From positions 10,425,501 through 10,489,500 of the forward strand of contig NC_080719.1 of the NCBI RefSeq assembly GCF_019097595.1: a stretch of 64,000 bases of DNA, written 5' to 3'. The position numbers and the translations under genes were made by a program. The notes under the pieces are model-generated. The model worked only from the letters and a program-made list of their open reading frames with translations, was not told the origin of the DNA and did no database searches. Of the stretch, positions 23,495 through 35,404 are shown in pieces. Origin of the DNA: Hemibagrus wyckioides. Its lineage: Eukaryota; Chordata; Actinopteri; Siluriformes; Bagridae. Numbering within the stretch: position 1 is the stretch's first letter; each line of letters begins with the position of its first letter.

Positions 23495-26400
23495 TTATGA
23501 AAATATACGTATTGCCTGAGTAACTGCAGCGTGGCAGACGGGGCATTCAGGGTCATTGCGCTCGCAGATGCGGTTGGCACACTCCATGCAGAAGAGGTTA
23601 TGGCCGCATGGCACAAGGGCGGCGATCACCTCGCTCTCAAAGCACACTGAACAGTCCCGGCTGCCTTTACGGCTCGTTCCCGAGGAAGAGGAAGAGGAGG
23701 AAGAGGAAGATGACGAAGACGAGGAGGACGCAGACGAATCTGAGGGCAGCCCCGGGAGATGGGAAGCCATGTTGTTATAGCCCGGGAAATTTAAGGAGCC
23801 TCCGCCCGGGTCGCTGCGTACCCTCCGGGCCAGTGGATGTTCGCTGATCCCGCCCACGTGATGAAGGGGCGGAGATAAACGAGGCTGGGTGGGGCAGTTC
23901 ATCCCATTCAGCCGCCTCTGATTGGCCAGAATCCCGTTAGCATTAGAGGAAGCATTGGAAGGGAATATGGAGGACGATGTAGCACTGTTTGTTAAGCTCA
24001 TGCTACGCTCGTACTGAGACCAAATCAAACCGGGCGCCGGGTCAAATCCGGGCGAGGAATCGAACGTGAGATCAGCGCAGTCAGGAGATACAATCTCACC
24101 GCCATAAACAAACGAGTTGCCATTGATATTCAGGTTGTTGTTGTTGTTATTGTTGTTGTAGCTCAGTGCAGGACTCGGAGGGCTGTAGTTGGTGCCGAAG
24201 TATGAGTCAGTGGAGGCGCTACCTAGAGAGCTGGAGCTGTCATTGCGATAGCTGGCGAAGGGCTTGCGTCCCAGGCTGGGAGTGGCGCTGGCACTAGCAC
24301 TTGCACTCGTTTTGCCCCATAGACTGGCGTGATGACTGCTGGTGCTGGCTGCATGCATTTCAAAGCCCACGTCTGTGCCATTGGCGTGGAAGTCATTATC
24401 GTCAGCTGCATTGGCGAACTCGATCAGCCCAGCACCTGTGCGCATAGCGATGTGTGCCTCGATCTCATCGCGTGCCCGATCCACATTCTCCGGCATGCCT
24501 GTTACCTCAAACACCGGCTCCTTGTCTCGGCTCGGGGTCACAATATAGGTGTGTGTCTGTTGTTGGATGCGCTTGATCGTCGCACCTTTGGGTCCCACCA
24601 CCAGCCCTACAACACGGTATGGCACTCGAACCTGTATGGTGGTTTGACCTGGTAGGTTAGGTGGCCCAGGCACGTTGCCACTCCCATTCATGCTGCTGTT
24701 TTTGTTTCGTGAAGCTCGGATCATGGAGAAATGCTCAGCTGCTGAGATGATTTCCCTCCTTGCCATGGCTACATCTTCCCTCCTGCCAGTCACTACGAAC
24801 ACGGGCTCCTCCCCTCGCACCGGAGTCTTGATGTAGGTGTTGGTTTTGGCACGCAGGGCTTTAATCTTGCAACCTAAATTGCGACAAATTAAAAAAGTAA
24901 AAATCAATAAAGAACTAAAATAATGAGCACATATAGTCAAAGTTAGATGCTGGGGACCGCATAAATCATAATAAAATCATAAAAATCATATTAGTCCATC
25001 AATATCATATTGCACCATACATGATGACTCTGTGTTAAAACAAAACGTACTGTAAAAGCAGTGATTTGTCACCCAGGCTAACTTGCGTCAATTGGATCAA
25101 AATGTGCAGCAAATTTTGTTCGGCACAGTATTACGATATATTGTGTAGTCCTGTAGTACATACTGTAAGTGAGCACGCCTTTTTACAGCAGTCACACAAA
25201 GGACGGGACAGATAAAAGTAGCCGAAACAGACAAAGTGGTCAAGCAGGACATGAAACGAAAAATCATGAAATTTTTTTTTAAACATTATCAATATGGTAT
25301 GTGATGATAAAGGAAAAAACATGCTACATGCAAACGCTTGCAGGTTGTAGACAGATGTGTGCTTTTAAATCTAGGAACAACGATTCACTTAGTTGTTGCA
25401 CGGCATAAATTCAAACCACATGCTCAGCTACATGACACACAGTGGTCCAGGTCAAAAATAGCACAGAGGAAAAAAATCTGGATTTTCCCTGCTTTCACAT
25501 TGCACCCAGACAAGAAGGGTGTGCTTTTGGTCCACTGTATGACTAAACTCCAAATTGACAAGACAAAAAAAACATAATACTGCAGTTCCTAGAACCTGTG
25601 CATAAATTCCACACTAACTAGTGAGTCAGGGAGGAATCAGGAGTGTTAAAGCAGGACTATACAGACAAACAGCTGGCACTGTCTGACCCTCTCAGCCTAA
25701 GTAGGCTATCACTCTGGTCTGTTGTGTCTCAGCAACTCCTCAATCACCTTTTTATTTCAGCTGCAGAGCCAAGTGCGCTCCATCAAAATAGGCTACTGTG
25801 TCAACATGGAACAATAAAAGTTGACCCTAATAATAATTAATAATAATGATAAGAAGAAGAATACATCCCATCACTGTGCATGGTGGAGCGTATAGTTAAG
25901 CGTCTCTCTGGTTTTTGTTGTTTTGTTTGTTTGTTTGTTTTAATGAAAAAGAAAAGCAAGGAAGAATAACATAACAAAGAGAGTGAAGCCCAAAGCATGG
26001 TGCGGTCCGATCCAATGCTGGTGTGTCGGAGAAGAGGCTGCAAAGCAACTCCCTATCTTTTGTGAAGACCAAAATAAAGCAAGACCATGCACCAGACTAC
26101 TGTGTGTGACTGCATGTAAATAATGGCCCCCCTTAAAGAGTGAATGCCACACAAGGCACACCTTGCATACACAGCATGCAGCATTATTGCATATGGAGTA
26201 ATAATAATAATAATGATAACAATAATAATAATACTAGACATGACTCCTAATGAAGCATGGTCATCTGAAACAACAAAGAGGAGCTCACCTTGTCTGCCCA
26301 CGATCTCGGCCACATGCTCGGAGCTGGGCACGGGCACACACTCGGTCATGTTCACGCTCTTCTTCCGGGGTTCGTTGTCGCACGCGGGGTTCTCGTCCAG

Positions 26401-26517
26401 GTCGAGCAGGGTGAGGTCCAGCGCGAGCTGCAGAGCTCTTTGGTCGTCCAGGGCGTCGACCCCCTGGCTGCTGCCGCTGCCATTCCTCTCCAGCTCGGGG
26501 AACAGGGAGCTAGGCAT
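23495..26517 (-). CDS. mex3b: Mex-3 RNA-binding family member B (two KH domains, C-terminal RING)
   Basis: The coding sequence joins exon 1 (26517-26289) to exon 2 (24873-23495), giving 535 residues plus stop. The donor is AG|GTGAGC and the acceptor TTTAG|GT, phase 1. The start MPSSLF is the conserved family N-terminus. KH1 spans roughly residues 60-130, with GRQG loop G74-G77. KH2 spans about 155-220, with GPKG loop G170-G173. A low-complexity middle has Asn (316-323) and Ser (457-474) runs. A C3HC4 RING follows (C484, C487, C499, H501, C505, C508, C520, C523), with the conserved end AIRIFS. MEX3 proteins bind mRNA through the KH domains, shuttle between nucleus and cytoplasm, and carry a RING of the ubiquitin-ligase type; they act post-transcriptionally. 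The N-terminus and the segment around [11 protein letters not shown] fit MEX3B better than A, C or D. Human MEX3B is somewhat longer, mainly through Gly/Ala/Ser tracts. No frame damage is visible. Confidence 0.96.
24874..26288 (-). other. mex3b: mex3b intron (1,415 bp)
   Basis: Its boundaries are set by GTGAGC at 26288 and a T-rich tract ending in TTTAG at 24874. The intron falls inside the KH1 GXXG loop (after Gln76, within Gly77). It contains an AAT-type run near 26200-26235 and no recognisable embedded gene. The exon 2 frame stays open about 67 bp into the intron, but the residues there are not family-like. Confidence 0.93.
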
Positions 26518-26683
26518 CTCGGGAACAAGCTGGGAGGCTGTTGTGATTTTCTCGGCAGCTCTCTTGGATCAGCCACACCGGACAAAGGAGAGGAAGAAGG
26601 GTGGGGATTGAAGAGGGAGAGAAGAGGTGGCTCTGGAAAGAAAAGCCCCTGGTGCAAAAAAAAACAAAAAACAAAATCAGTGC

Positions 26684-26709
26684 GCTCTCTCTCTCTCTCT
26701 CTCTCTCTC
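26684..26709. repeat. (CT)n microsatellite in mex3b 5' region
   Basis: A pure CT run lies about 170 bp upstream of the mex3b ATG. If the transcript starts further upstream, it would be a GA tract in the 5' UTR. Confidence 0.9.
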
Positions 26710-26955
26710 CCTCCTGGTCCTGGCAGTAAAAAGGGAAAGAAAGGAAAGAAGCAGTGCAAATCCGAGCTCCCGATTTTATCCCCCCAGAACACGTATTCCG
26801 AAGGTACTGGGGGTTGTTGCGGTGCCGGCGGTGGTACTAATTCCTCCGAAAGTGCCCCTCCCTGCGCTCAGCTCTTTTCCTGTTTTCTCTCTGAGTTTTT
26901 GCTGCAGACACACAGCAGCAGCGGCACTAAACTGGAAGGGGGGGATATGCTTGCA

Positions 26956-26963
26956 TGACGTCA
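26956..26963. promoter_or_regulatory. consensus palindromic CRE (TGACGTCA)
   Basis: The full 8-bp palindrome TGACGTCA, the CREB/ATF consensus, sits within the CpG-rich mex3b promoter about 440 bp upstream of the ATG. It overlaps a TTGCAT at 26951-26956. The match is exact; occupancy is not known. Confidence 0.6.
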
Positions 26964-26998
26964 CCGTCCGGGCGGCGAACGGGAAAGAGGCGGGGATA

Positions 26999-27215
26999 AT
27001 TTGCATAAAGCCAGCGGATTGGCGGCCAAGTGTGTGACGAGCCTGCTGCTTCTGTTTTGCATGAACGGACCGGGCTGAGGCAGCGTTGATGTGTGGGCGG
27101 AGCGACGCGGCGCTTTACTTGCTTTGAACAGCCAGATTGGAACGGCCAAGCTGCGACGCTTGTTCTACTTTGCATAAACACAAACGATTGGATATTGGTT
27201 GTTGGTGATTTGCAT
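26999..27215 (+). promoter_or_regulatory. four octamer-type motifs interleaved with CCAAT boxes
   Basis: ATTTGCAT occurs exactly at 26999-27006 and 27208-27215, with one-base variants TTTTGCAT (27055-27062) and CTTTGCAT (27168-27175). All four are in the same orientation and each is followed by RAA. Inverted CCAAT boxes (ATTGG) lie at 27018, 27136, 27187 and 27194. The octamer is the POU-factor site, and octamer plus CCAAT is known from vertebrate H2A/H2B promoters. Whether these sites act on mex3b is inference. Confidence 0.55.
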
Positions 27216-28574
27216 GAACCGATATGATTCGATAGAGCCGGTGAAAGGGACGGAGAGCGTGTCGGACAGCCCCGCCCTCCTTTGTTGTCCCGTCAAAATT
27301 ATTACACAGATTTTCTACGGATATTTTTTTTTGTTGTTTAAAGATCATTATGTATTTTTCTGAACATTTCAGTGTTGAAGTCTAGCTGTAACTCTCTCAT
27401 GTTCATCTATATAGGCATATATATGTTTTTGAATTAGAATGTGTATTGTGTAACATCATGCCCTGTTTACTTCTACTGCCTTTTGTTCATCTTGTTAGAC
27501 TGATCAGGGTTGTTGTGATTGATCACGTGTCTGTTCAGGTTGTAAAAGTAGATTAAACACACACACTAAAAAAATAAAAGAATAAAAACAGTACAGGTAA
27601 TTTAATATAGATATGCAGTGTTGTAACTGGCCTGTAAACACACCTAGTTAGATTTGGTCATGCCTTTCTATTTAAGCTCTTTATGTAAAGTAAACATTGT
27701 CTAAACAGCTCACTCACCTCTTCCGGTAAAGTCAAAGTGTTTGTTTGGATTTGCAATGATATTGTCAGAAGCTTCCAAAAATAACTATTCCATTCTGCTG
27801 ACAATATTCAACAGCCAGGATTTTATTCATCTTGTGAAAATCTAGAGTCATGATCTCAGAATTGTTATTTAATAGACTGACTGGAGTGACTAACAATTAT
27901 TAAGTAATGTGCTGGATAGAGAGCCACATGCCCAGACATGCTTTGTCCTAGAGTTCAGTGTGTGTGTGTGTGTGTGTGTGTGTTTCCTCTCGCCTTCTCT
28001 TTCTTTGAATCTATCCGTCCGCCTTTCCCCCCTTCCCCTTCGACTCCTAAGAGGTAAATGCTGTGGTCAAACACAGCTCATTTCTTTGGGATGTTGGCAG
28101 TCTGGGACACTGGGTAGTATTTACATGATCATCACTCAGTTATTGAACGCAACCAAAGCAGAAATGTTGCAACGTCAAGTTCCGGAGCCTTGTTGTGTAG
28201 CCTCTGTTGTGTAATATGATACAGATATATCATGATATTTGAAATGTTTTGCAGTACATTCTCCAGGCTTTGGTTTAGGTCATGATACACAACACTAGCA
28301 AAAATGCAATATGAAAAAAAAATGTATGTGGAACTGTTTCATTCCAAAAAGCCAAACATAATCTTGGAACAAGGGGCATGAGAAAAGCATATCAGGGCAT
28401 GATAGTAGTGTTAGATTGTCTGACCCTAAGAAAATGACAAGCCTAATCGGTCCATATAAGTAACCTAAACCTAGATCTGACCTGAACCCAAATCCAGAAT
28501 ACAATCAATACTCCTTTCAGACCAGCATAGGCTTGACCGATTAAATATTAACAGCACACTTAAGCAATGCATTC

Positions 28575-29010
28575 GTCCCTTGTATATGAGCTCTAGACAT
28601 TCACGATTCTCCCAGTAGTTCCCCATCTGGGTGCACAACTACCTTTTGTGGCTCAGGAGGTGGTGTATGTGTGGGGGTGCTCTTCTTCTTTCACAAAGAA
28701 AATCTCAAACCAATTCAATGGCATTGAAACGAGAAGCGGCTGCTTTGTCACCTCAAGCCCCGGGAACAATAGCTATGCTAATTCGAACTGCCCCTCTAAA
28801 CCTGAGAATGTGCTTCAAGCTTCTCTTATTTAATGCTCACCCCTTTCTTATTCTTTCTTAACCCCCTCTGCCGTCTTCTTTTTTTCCGTTGGAGCTGTAT
28901 AGGGAAACATCTGGAGGGGCATTATGCAAACTCCACATGTACGATTTCAGAGCTGTTTACACAAGGCCGCTCTGATTCGAGATCGGAGATGGAATGTGTC
29001 TGTGTGCTAC
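28575..29010. promoter_or_regulatory. candidate conserved noncoding block with SOX- and POU-like motifs
   Basis: The block is non-repetitive and mixed in composition. AACAAT at 28765-28770 is followed four bases later by ATGCTAAT at 28775-28782, a SOX half-site next to an octamer variant in inverted order relative to the classical composite. A further ATGCAAA lies near 28924. Enhancer function is inference. Confidence 0.25.
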
Positions 29011-31670
29011 CCGACTCGCATCATTACAGCGTGTCCTGTTTGAGACAAGGAAATAATAGTTTACTGGGTACTTGCCACTAAAATAGCTCCATATTTATGG
29101 GCATCTTTTTCTCTAAAACAAATACTGGAACTTTTAAATATTTAATTACTATGTAATTCCATCCGTTTATACTCAAAGCAACAGACTAGTACTGGTGTAA
29201 CTATTTCTAAATATTATCTTACATATCCAATCGCAATCAACAGCAATCCAAGTCTGAGGAAAACAAAGGGAGTTCAGCCTCTGTTACGGTTAACTGCCTC
29301 TAAAACCAGTCAGTGCCTCTCTCTCTCTCTCTCTCTCTCTCTATCCCTCTTGCTCTAACACACACACACACACACACAGAGCAGGAGAGCAGAGGTTATC
29401 TAAAAAACAACCCTTTCCATTCTTTTTCTAAGATCCCCATAAGACAGCTCGAGCATTTCAGAAACATGAAGAATGAACATCAGCAGTTATAATGTAGATG
29501 TGTTCATTTTCTCCACGGCTGCATTGTGTACATCATATTGAAGTGCACTCTATACCCCCATTTTTTTCCCTCTTGTTTCAAAGTCCAGATGGGATTTCGC
29601 CTACGCTGCTACGAATGCATGAATACATTGTAGTGTTTTTTGTTTTTTTTTTGTTGTTGTTGTTTTTTAAGTGAGAATATATTGGTTTTCCGTCACTATT
29701 TATCATTTATTGAGCAATGTCTATTTAAATGGGGGTATGAAAGCATCATTGGTAGATTCATTCTTTGTTCTCTCTTTGCATAAAAGACAAATGCAGGTGA
29801 GCCTGCCCTAAGGATGATCCTATTTCAAATAGCTCTAATCAAACATAAATACGTCTCTAGAGACAGTAGAGTAGCGCATGTGAGCATACGTGCTTCCTGC
29901 ACTATCATATAACATCACTGTAATTGCTCTGCTTGCTAACTGAGACGGTTGGGAACCCATGACGTTACATATTTACCAGCAGCTATCTACTATAGGAACA
30001 CGTTTACATTTTTCTATGCATTCCTCTGTTATCAGAAACTGTGGAGCAAATGGTTAACTCTTCGAAAAAGTTCTCAAGTAATCTGCATGAGTAATCGTGT
30101 GTGTGATTTCACCCAGTAGAACAGGATTTATGATTTCAAGAGGAACTAGTATGACCGAGAGAACTGTTGTTCGCACAACATCCGTCTGGTGTATCATGGC
30201 TCCTTACCTGTATCATATAGACTACACAAGCAATCTACCAAAAAAGACACTACAGTTGTACACCATTTTTTGCTGTCATTTTAGAATCTGAGGTATTTTT
30301 TTGACTAAATGAACACATACAGGATTTACTAGCTAGTTGATCATTAAAAAAAAAACATATGTAGGTATACTAGCCTTATCTACCTAGCACTGTTGTGCAG
30401 TTGGAGTATAGCTAGCTTGGTTGACTGACAATAGCTAACTCTCTTCAAGCCAATCCTAGATTTTGAAGCTTGTAGTAAGTGTCACTGCTTTTGGAACAAT
30501 ACCATAAGACTACCATATAATGAGGGTGATTAACAAAGAAAACATGCAGCTACTTATTTCTCTCGACTGAATGGCAATAACGTTGTTACACTGTGACATG
30601 GCTAATCCCAGTCTGAGTTCATGATGAGTGTGCTTAAAAAATCTGTGGTAAATTTAAGACTATAGCATGCTGTTGGTTAATATGCACTTAGTGTGAAGGC
30701 AGGGTTCCAACAACAGAAAGCAAATGACTGAATGACTTGTAAAACCCCAGGTTTATTTATAGAACGTTTGTGCAAGGTTGTTGAAGAGGGACACCGGATT
30801 AAAACTGATATTTTTTCCTTTACTGAGGAAAGAAAGCTTAGCGTAGCAGGTTAGAAAGGTCCCGCTAGCTTTCAACTGCTGCTGCCTGGGAGAAGGAGAA
30901 GGAAATTGTGTCAGGCTCCTGTGTGCACGCTTGAGCAGGGTAGCGGAGTGTTTAGAGGAAATACAGCAGTCAGTAGACTCATGGACTCACTGAGATCATC
31001 TTTTTTCCCCCTTGAGGGTGTGTGTGTGTGGCAGGATGGGGAAACACATTCAGATTTGCAGCTCTAGTTGCCCTCTAATCCACATTCATTCATGGATTTA
31101 GAGTGTGTATGCATGCAAACATGTGTTTATGTACGAGCTGTAATCCGCTCCATTGAAGAACACTTAACTGCCGTAATAAAATATGCTACGTACTCTTGTA
31201 GCAGTGACACACACAAGCTGAGCAGCATCACTGCCATGTTCTTCATCATAAACCCTTTACGTCTATTATGGTTCGTTCAGTTTGGTGTATGTGTGTATAC
31301 ATGCATTCCAGATGGAAGAGGTGTAGAGGTAAAGTAGGCCATTGCTGCAGTGGTGCAGGGTGTGTGTGTGTGTGTGTGTGTGTGCGTGCACTGACACACT
31401 GAACTGGAGTGGCACTGAATCTGCCGCCTCCTATTGGCTGCCTGCCAGACGGCTGGAGAAGCATGCAGCAGAACGACAGGACAGCTGGGGCTGATCCCCC
31501 ATAATGCACCACTCCTCCTCCCCTCACCTTACACCGCCTAATCCATCCTTCCACCTCTCCACCTCCTCCTCTACCTCTCTTTCTCATCTGTGTTATGAAT
31601 GCTGCTGCAGAATTTCTCTCACTGTATGATCCGCCCTGAGTAAGTCTGACTGGAAGGTCGTCTGGGGGGG

Positions 31671-31708
<38 letters not shown>

Positions 31709-32127
31709 GACCTAAATGTATGCATTTAGTAACATGCAGCTCATTTCGTATGTGTACATGTGCTTCATTTTCTGCATCATGGAGCTCTGAGGCAAAGGAA
31801 AAATATTAGTGCTTTGGTAATAGAAGTAATTACTGGGGAAAATCATTCAGACAGACAGATACACGGATAAACACTGAGGCAGATTCTGGGAAAAAGAAAA
31901 AAAGAAGAAGAAAGACGTCATTAAGTATCAGGCAATCCAGAGATACACTTTGATACATAAGAAATGTCTTAATAAAAACTTATAAATTATTATTATTATT
32001 ATTATTAATAATTTATTTTGTACTAATTACAGATCTCAATAAAGAAAAACTAGAATTAAGAGGCATTTTAAAAAATTTAAAAGTAAAAGTTTAAAGTAAG
32101 AAAGCATAATAACAAATACAAATATAT

Positions 32128-32236
32128 ATTTGTTTATTTATATATTATTATTTATTATTTATCTAACTGAAATAAGTGCAAGCACAAATGCAAACAAATA
32201 AATAAATAATAAATAATATAAATCAATAATAAATAA
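32128..32236. repeat. AT-rich imperfect inverted repeat
   Basis: The left arm (TTTGTTTATTTATATATTA...) and right arm (...TAATAAATAATATAAATC) are approximately reverse complements around a GC-containing centre near 32170-32190. It could extrude as a cruciform or be an eroded palindromic MITE. No target duplication is evident. Confidence 0.5.
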
Positions 32237-34278
32237 CCTGACATATATTTTATTAATGCTTAGCTGTATAGATATAGCTTAGACTGAGATTCTGCCTCGT
32301 GTAGAAAAAAGCATCCACCAAATGAACAAAAACATATAAATATTGAATAAACATTATGTATATGTGCATAGAACGGAAAGCTGAGTCCAGAATCAATGGA
32401 TGCTAACCAAGTGGAGAAATGGAGTGCTAATTACACTCTTAATGAGCAGGACAAGCTGTGCTACTCTTGCTGCAGGCTCACCGGGCAAACCGTGCCAGCC
32501 GTGCCAAGTTCAGCCACCCTGTAACACAAATGGTGACAAACAATAGGAAGAAGGAGTGTGTGTTACAGTTCGGCTCTGTATTACGTTAAAACTGCACGCT
32601 AATTCACACAGTCAGCCGTTTACAGCTGACTAAGTGACTTTAGTGTGAGTGAGAGATGAATGAATCCTGTCTTTGTCTGTCTGACTCGAAAAAATAGGCC
32701 CTCTGTTAGAGGCCTGAGGAACTCCGGCACAGGAAATCAGGAAAAAGGAAGTGATGTAACAGTCGTATGCGTGCTTTTAGGCTGCAGGGGACAAATACTG
32801 CTCAACATGCACACACACACACATACGCACGCACACACACACACACACACACCATTGGAGTTAAGATCTGAGATCTTCATTCAAACACCTAGCAATCCAG
32901 AGATTAGAATTAGTCCTGTCATTGTGCTAGCTCTTTGATTCACACTCAGAAGAGAAGGGCGGGGATTTTTTCCCATCTCTTAGGGAAAATCTCAGTTCTT
33001 TTTGTTCTTTATTTGTTCTAAGGTTTAAATATGCTTTAGATGCTAGACAAGGTGTCATGTTATTGCCTGTTTCAAAGATGTTTTACACTATGTAACGTAT
33101 GTACACGCTTTGATCTCAGCAGGATTTAACATGTTTTTTTAACCAGTAGGTTGTAAGTTTTGTTCCCAGTACTGTGTGACTGATAGACCCTGGAGCAGTC
33201 CCTAAATCCTGCTCAGCTTAGTTGTATTTGGATTGCTTCACTTTAAATTATCTTGGATGAAAGAAAAAAAAAGTACAAGAAAGAAACAAGGCCATTAAGG
33301 ATGAAACCAAATACAAATGCATTATTCAGAAAGAACAGATAATGTCTTCTAAATGGATTTGAAAACAGATACAGTGGTTTGCTCCAGTAACCTAACTTAA
33401 CACTGCCTTAAAACAAAATAAATTCTCACCTCAACCTCATCAAAAATTCATTAAGAAATAGGGTTTAAAAAAATAAATAAAAAATCAACTGAAATAGACT
33501 TTAACATGATTTTTAAAATGTCCACATTTTTATTTTATATTTTAACATCCTTTGTCATTATTAAATATTTCTGGGACACACTGGTTTATTCCATATGCAC
33601 TTCTGCTACACATCTGAATCCAGATCCACGTATTTGCAGCACTAAACAGATATAAATAGTGCAATTGCATTAGACTTTCTAATATGCATAAATTAATTTT
33701 CCTATCCAGCTGGGATTATCTCATGGAACAAAGAAAAATGATTATCTTCATGAATGCGAATGATGATGATGTATTCACTGCATTCATTCATCATTAGTAA
33801 CTGCCTGGTCAAGTGGTTTAAATGAACTGAGGGAGGGATTAATAAGCAGCTCCATGCAGACCTTTATTTAGAAAAAATAAAACTTAAAAAAACCCTTTCT
33901 GGTTTAGGCTATACCTACTACAGATTAGATATTTGAAGCACTAAACAGATACAGGAAATAGCATTTTGAGACATTTACTTGGCAAAAAAAATCCCACATC
34001 TCTGTCATATTGTATATGCCACATCTCTGAATATTGTATATTCACCCCAATATACAATATAGATGCAAAACAAGACATTGGTACTGTTGTGCAAGACCTC
34101 ATTTATGGACTAATCCTGAATCAGCCTGAAATTTCGAGCCTAAATCCTACAGCAGGCCGCACTATGATTTGCTCTTCAGACCTCCCAGAAATTCATAATA
34201 AAGCAAATTGCAAATATTTCTCAACATCTCCTCAAAGCAAACAACATCATTATCTCATTTAGCTATAGGCTAGCAGCA

Positions 34279-34338
34279 GACTTACCGCTAACACTCAATA
34301 AATGACCGGACTTACGCCTAACACTCAATAAACGTCCG
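34279..34338. repeat. 30-bp tandem duplication
   Basis: Two adjacent 30-bp units share CTAACACTCAATAAA and differ at a few positions (ACCGC versus ACGCC, ATGACCG versus ACGTCCG). It is a small local duplication with no gene association. Confidence 0.8.
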
Positions 34339-35207
34339 AATAAAGTCCAAAGAAAGGCTGTGATTTCCAAGTATAGAAACAAAAGTACACACTGACACCA
34401 ACTCGCCCCGAACTGTTGTTTTTCTTCAAAGACTTCCTTGTACATAATCACAGGTTAGCAGTAGTGCTAACAGTTTTTTTGTGCCAAGAAGACTGATTAT
34501 CCCCCAGGCGTGGTTTTCTGGCTTTTCGCCCCTCGCGTCTCGAGTAAGTGCAAAAATACATACCCAATGTGGGTTTTTAGTTCATTTGCTGTGGAACTGG
34601 GCTTCAGGCTTGCTTGATGTTGTGCACTTTAATGTCTGTTGGCTAGGTTTTTATCACATTTCAAAAGATTACGTGTTAAAACCATAGATAACGTTTATAA
34701 ATTAGCTTTGAGCTTTGGCAAAAGTGAGTCACACAGTGAAAGAGAAACAGATCCTGATACAAATGAAACAGACACACACACACACACACAAGACTGGAAG
34801 ACAGAGTGAGAAAGTGCTCACTTGGGGCAAAGGCTGTGTTTTGAGACAGTTTGAGCAGTATGCAGGTCAGATATGAGCTTCCACTGACTCCAGGCTGCAT
34901 TGATTGGCTCTTTGGGAAGCTTCCAGACTGAAGACAACAGCAACAATAGCAGACTTAGTATTATACTCATAATGCAAAAAAAAAAAAAATCATGGGATGT
35001 GGGTTTATTAATGCAAAAGGAAGCAATTTCATGTTTTAAAATTGTCCTCACCGGGGTGACTCTGAATACAGAACATTTTCTGCATGTATTACAACTTGAC
35101 TGGATGTTATAGTCAAAAGGGCTAAATTATGTACCATATCTGTTCAAAATGTACTTTTTAAATAGTTCTTGTCACAATGCACTTGTATGTGAAGCCCTTT
35201 GTGTTGT

Positions 35208-35384
35208 GGGGTGTGGTAGCTTAGTGGTTAAGGTGTTGACCTACTGATAAGAATATTGTGAGTTCAAATCCCAGGTCCACTAAGCTGTCACTGTTGGGTT
35301 CCTAAGCAAGGCCCTTAATCCTCAACTGCTCAGCTGTATGAAAATGAAAAGTTGCTCTGGAAAAGGGTCTCTAGCAAATGTTGT
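35208..35384 (+). repeat. SINE-type repeat with tRNA-like head (family A)
   Basis: The head GGTAGCTTAGTGGTTAAGG and B-box-like GAGTTCAAATCCC are followed by GCAAGGCCCTTAATCCTCAA and a tail TTGCTCTGGAAAAGGGTC. This order is shared with the copies at 49318-49920 and 57631-57793 and, reversed, at 21267-21415. It is a tRNA-derived retroposon, not a working tRNA gene. Confidence 0.75.
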
Positions 35385-35404
35385 ATTATTATTATTTACT
35401 ATTG

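Larger units (their letters stand above)
26290..27290. promoter_or_regulatory. mex3b: CpG-rich block covering mex3b exon 1, 5' UTR and promoter
   Basis: CpG dinucleotides are frequent here and scarce elsewhere in the window. The block covers the first coding exon and about 770 bp upstream of the ATG. It holds a CT array (26684-26709) that would read GA in the 5' UTR, GC boxes near 26988-26996 and 27270-27277, a CRE, and octamer and CCAAT motifs. A TATA-like GATAAAATC on the minus strand at 26779-26771 could place the start of transcription near 26740, but that is a guess. Confidence 0.75.
27291..35207. other. gene-free intergenic DNA upstream of mex3b
   Basis: No coding exon is supported. 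It contains GT (27959-27982), CT (29318-29342), CA (29359-29379), GT (31361-31384), GA (31676-31706) and CA (32810-32852) arrays, a poly-T/TTG stretch near 29636-29668, AT-rich palindromic sequence at 32128-32236 and a 30-bp tandem duplication at 34279-34338. A non-repetitive block at 28575-29010 is a candidate regulatory element. Remaining open frames are short and featureless. Confidence 0.6.

Noticed and set aside
23556..24655. Plus-strand open frames opposite mex3b exon 2
   Set aside because: They mirror the real minus-strand exon. The Glu-rich one is the complement of the poly-Ser codons.
26290..26958. 222-residue plus-strand open frame over the mex3b first exon
   Set aside because: It is antisense to the conserved mex3b exon 1 and continues through the promoter and a CT array. 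Its openness comes from GC-rich sequence; the residues have no recognisable family.
31246..31725. 159-residue minus-strand open frame
   Set aside because: It is anchored in a GA array (Ser-Leu repeats) and a GT array (His-Thr repeats), with no recognisable domain between them.
35208..35384. Possible tRNA gene from A-box and B-box-like sequences (also at 15013, 35419, 49318, 57631)
   Set aside because: The cloverleaf cannot be completed and each head continues into a shared repeat body, so these are tRNA-derived SINEs.
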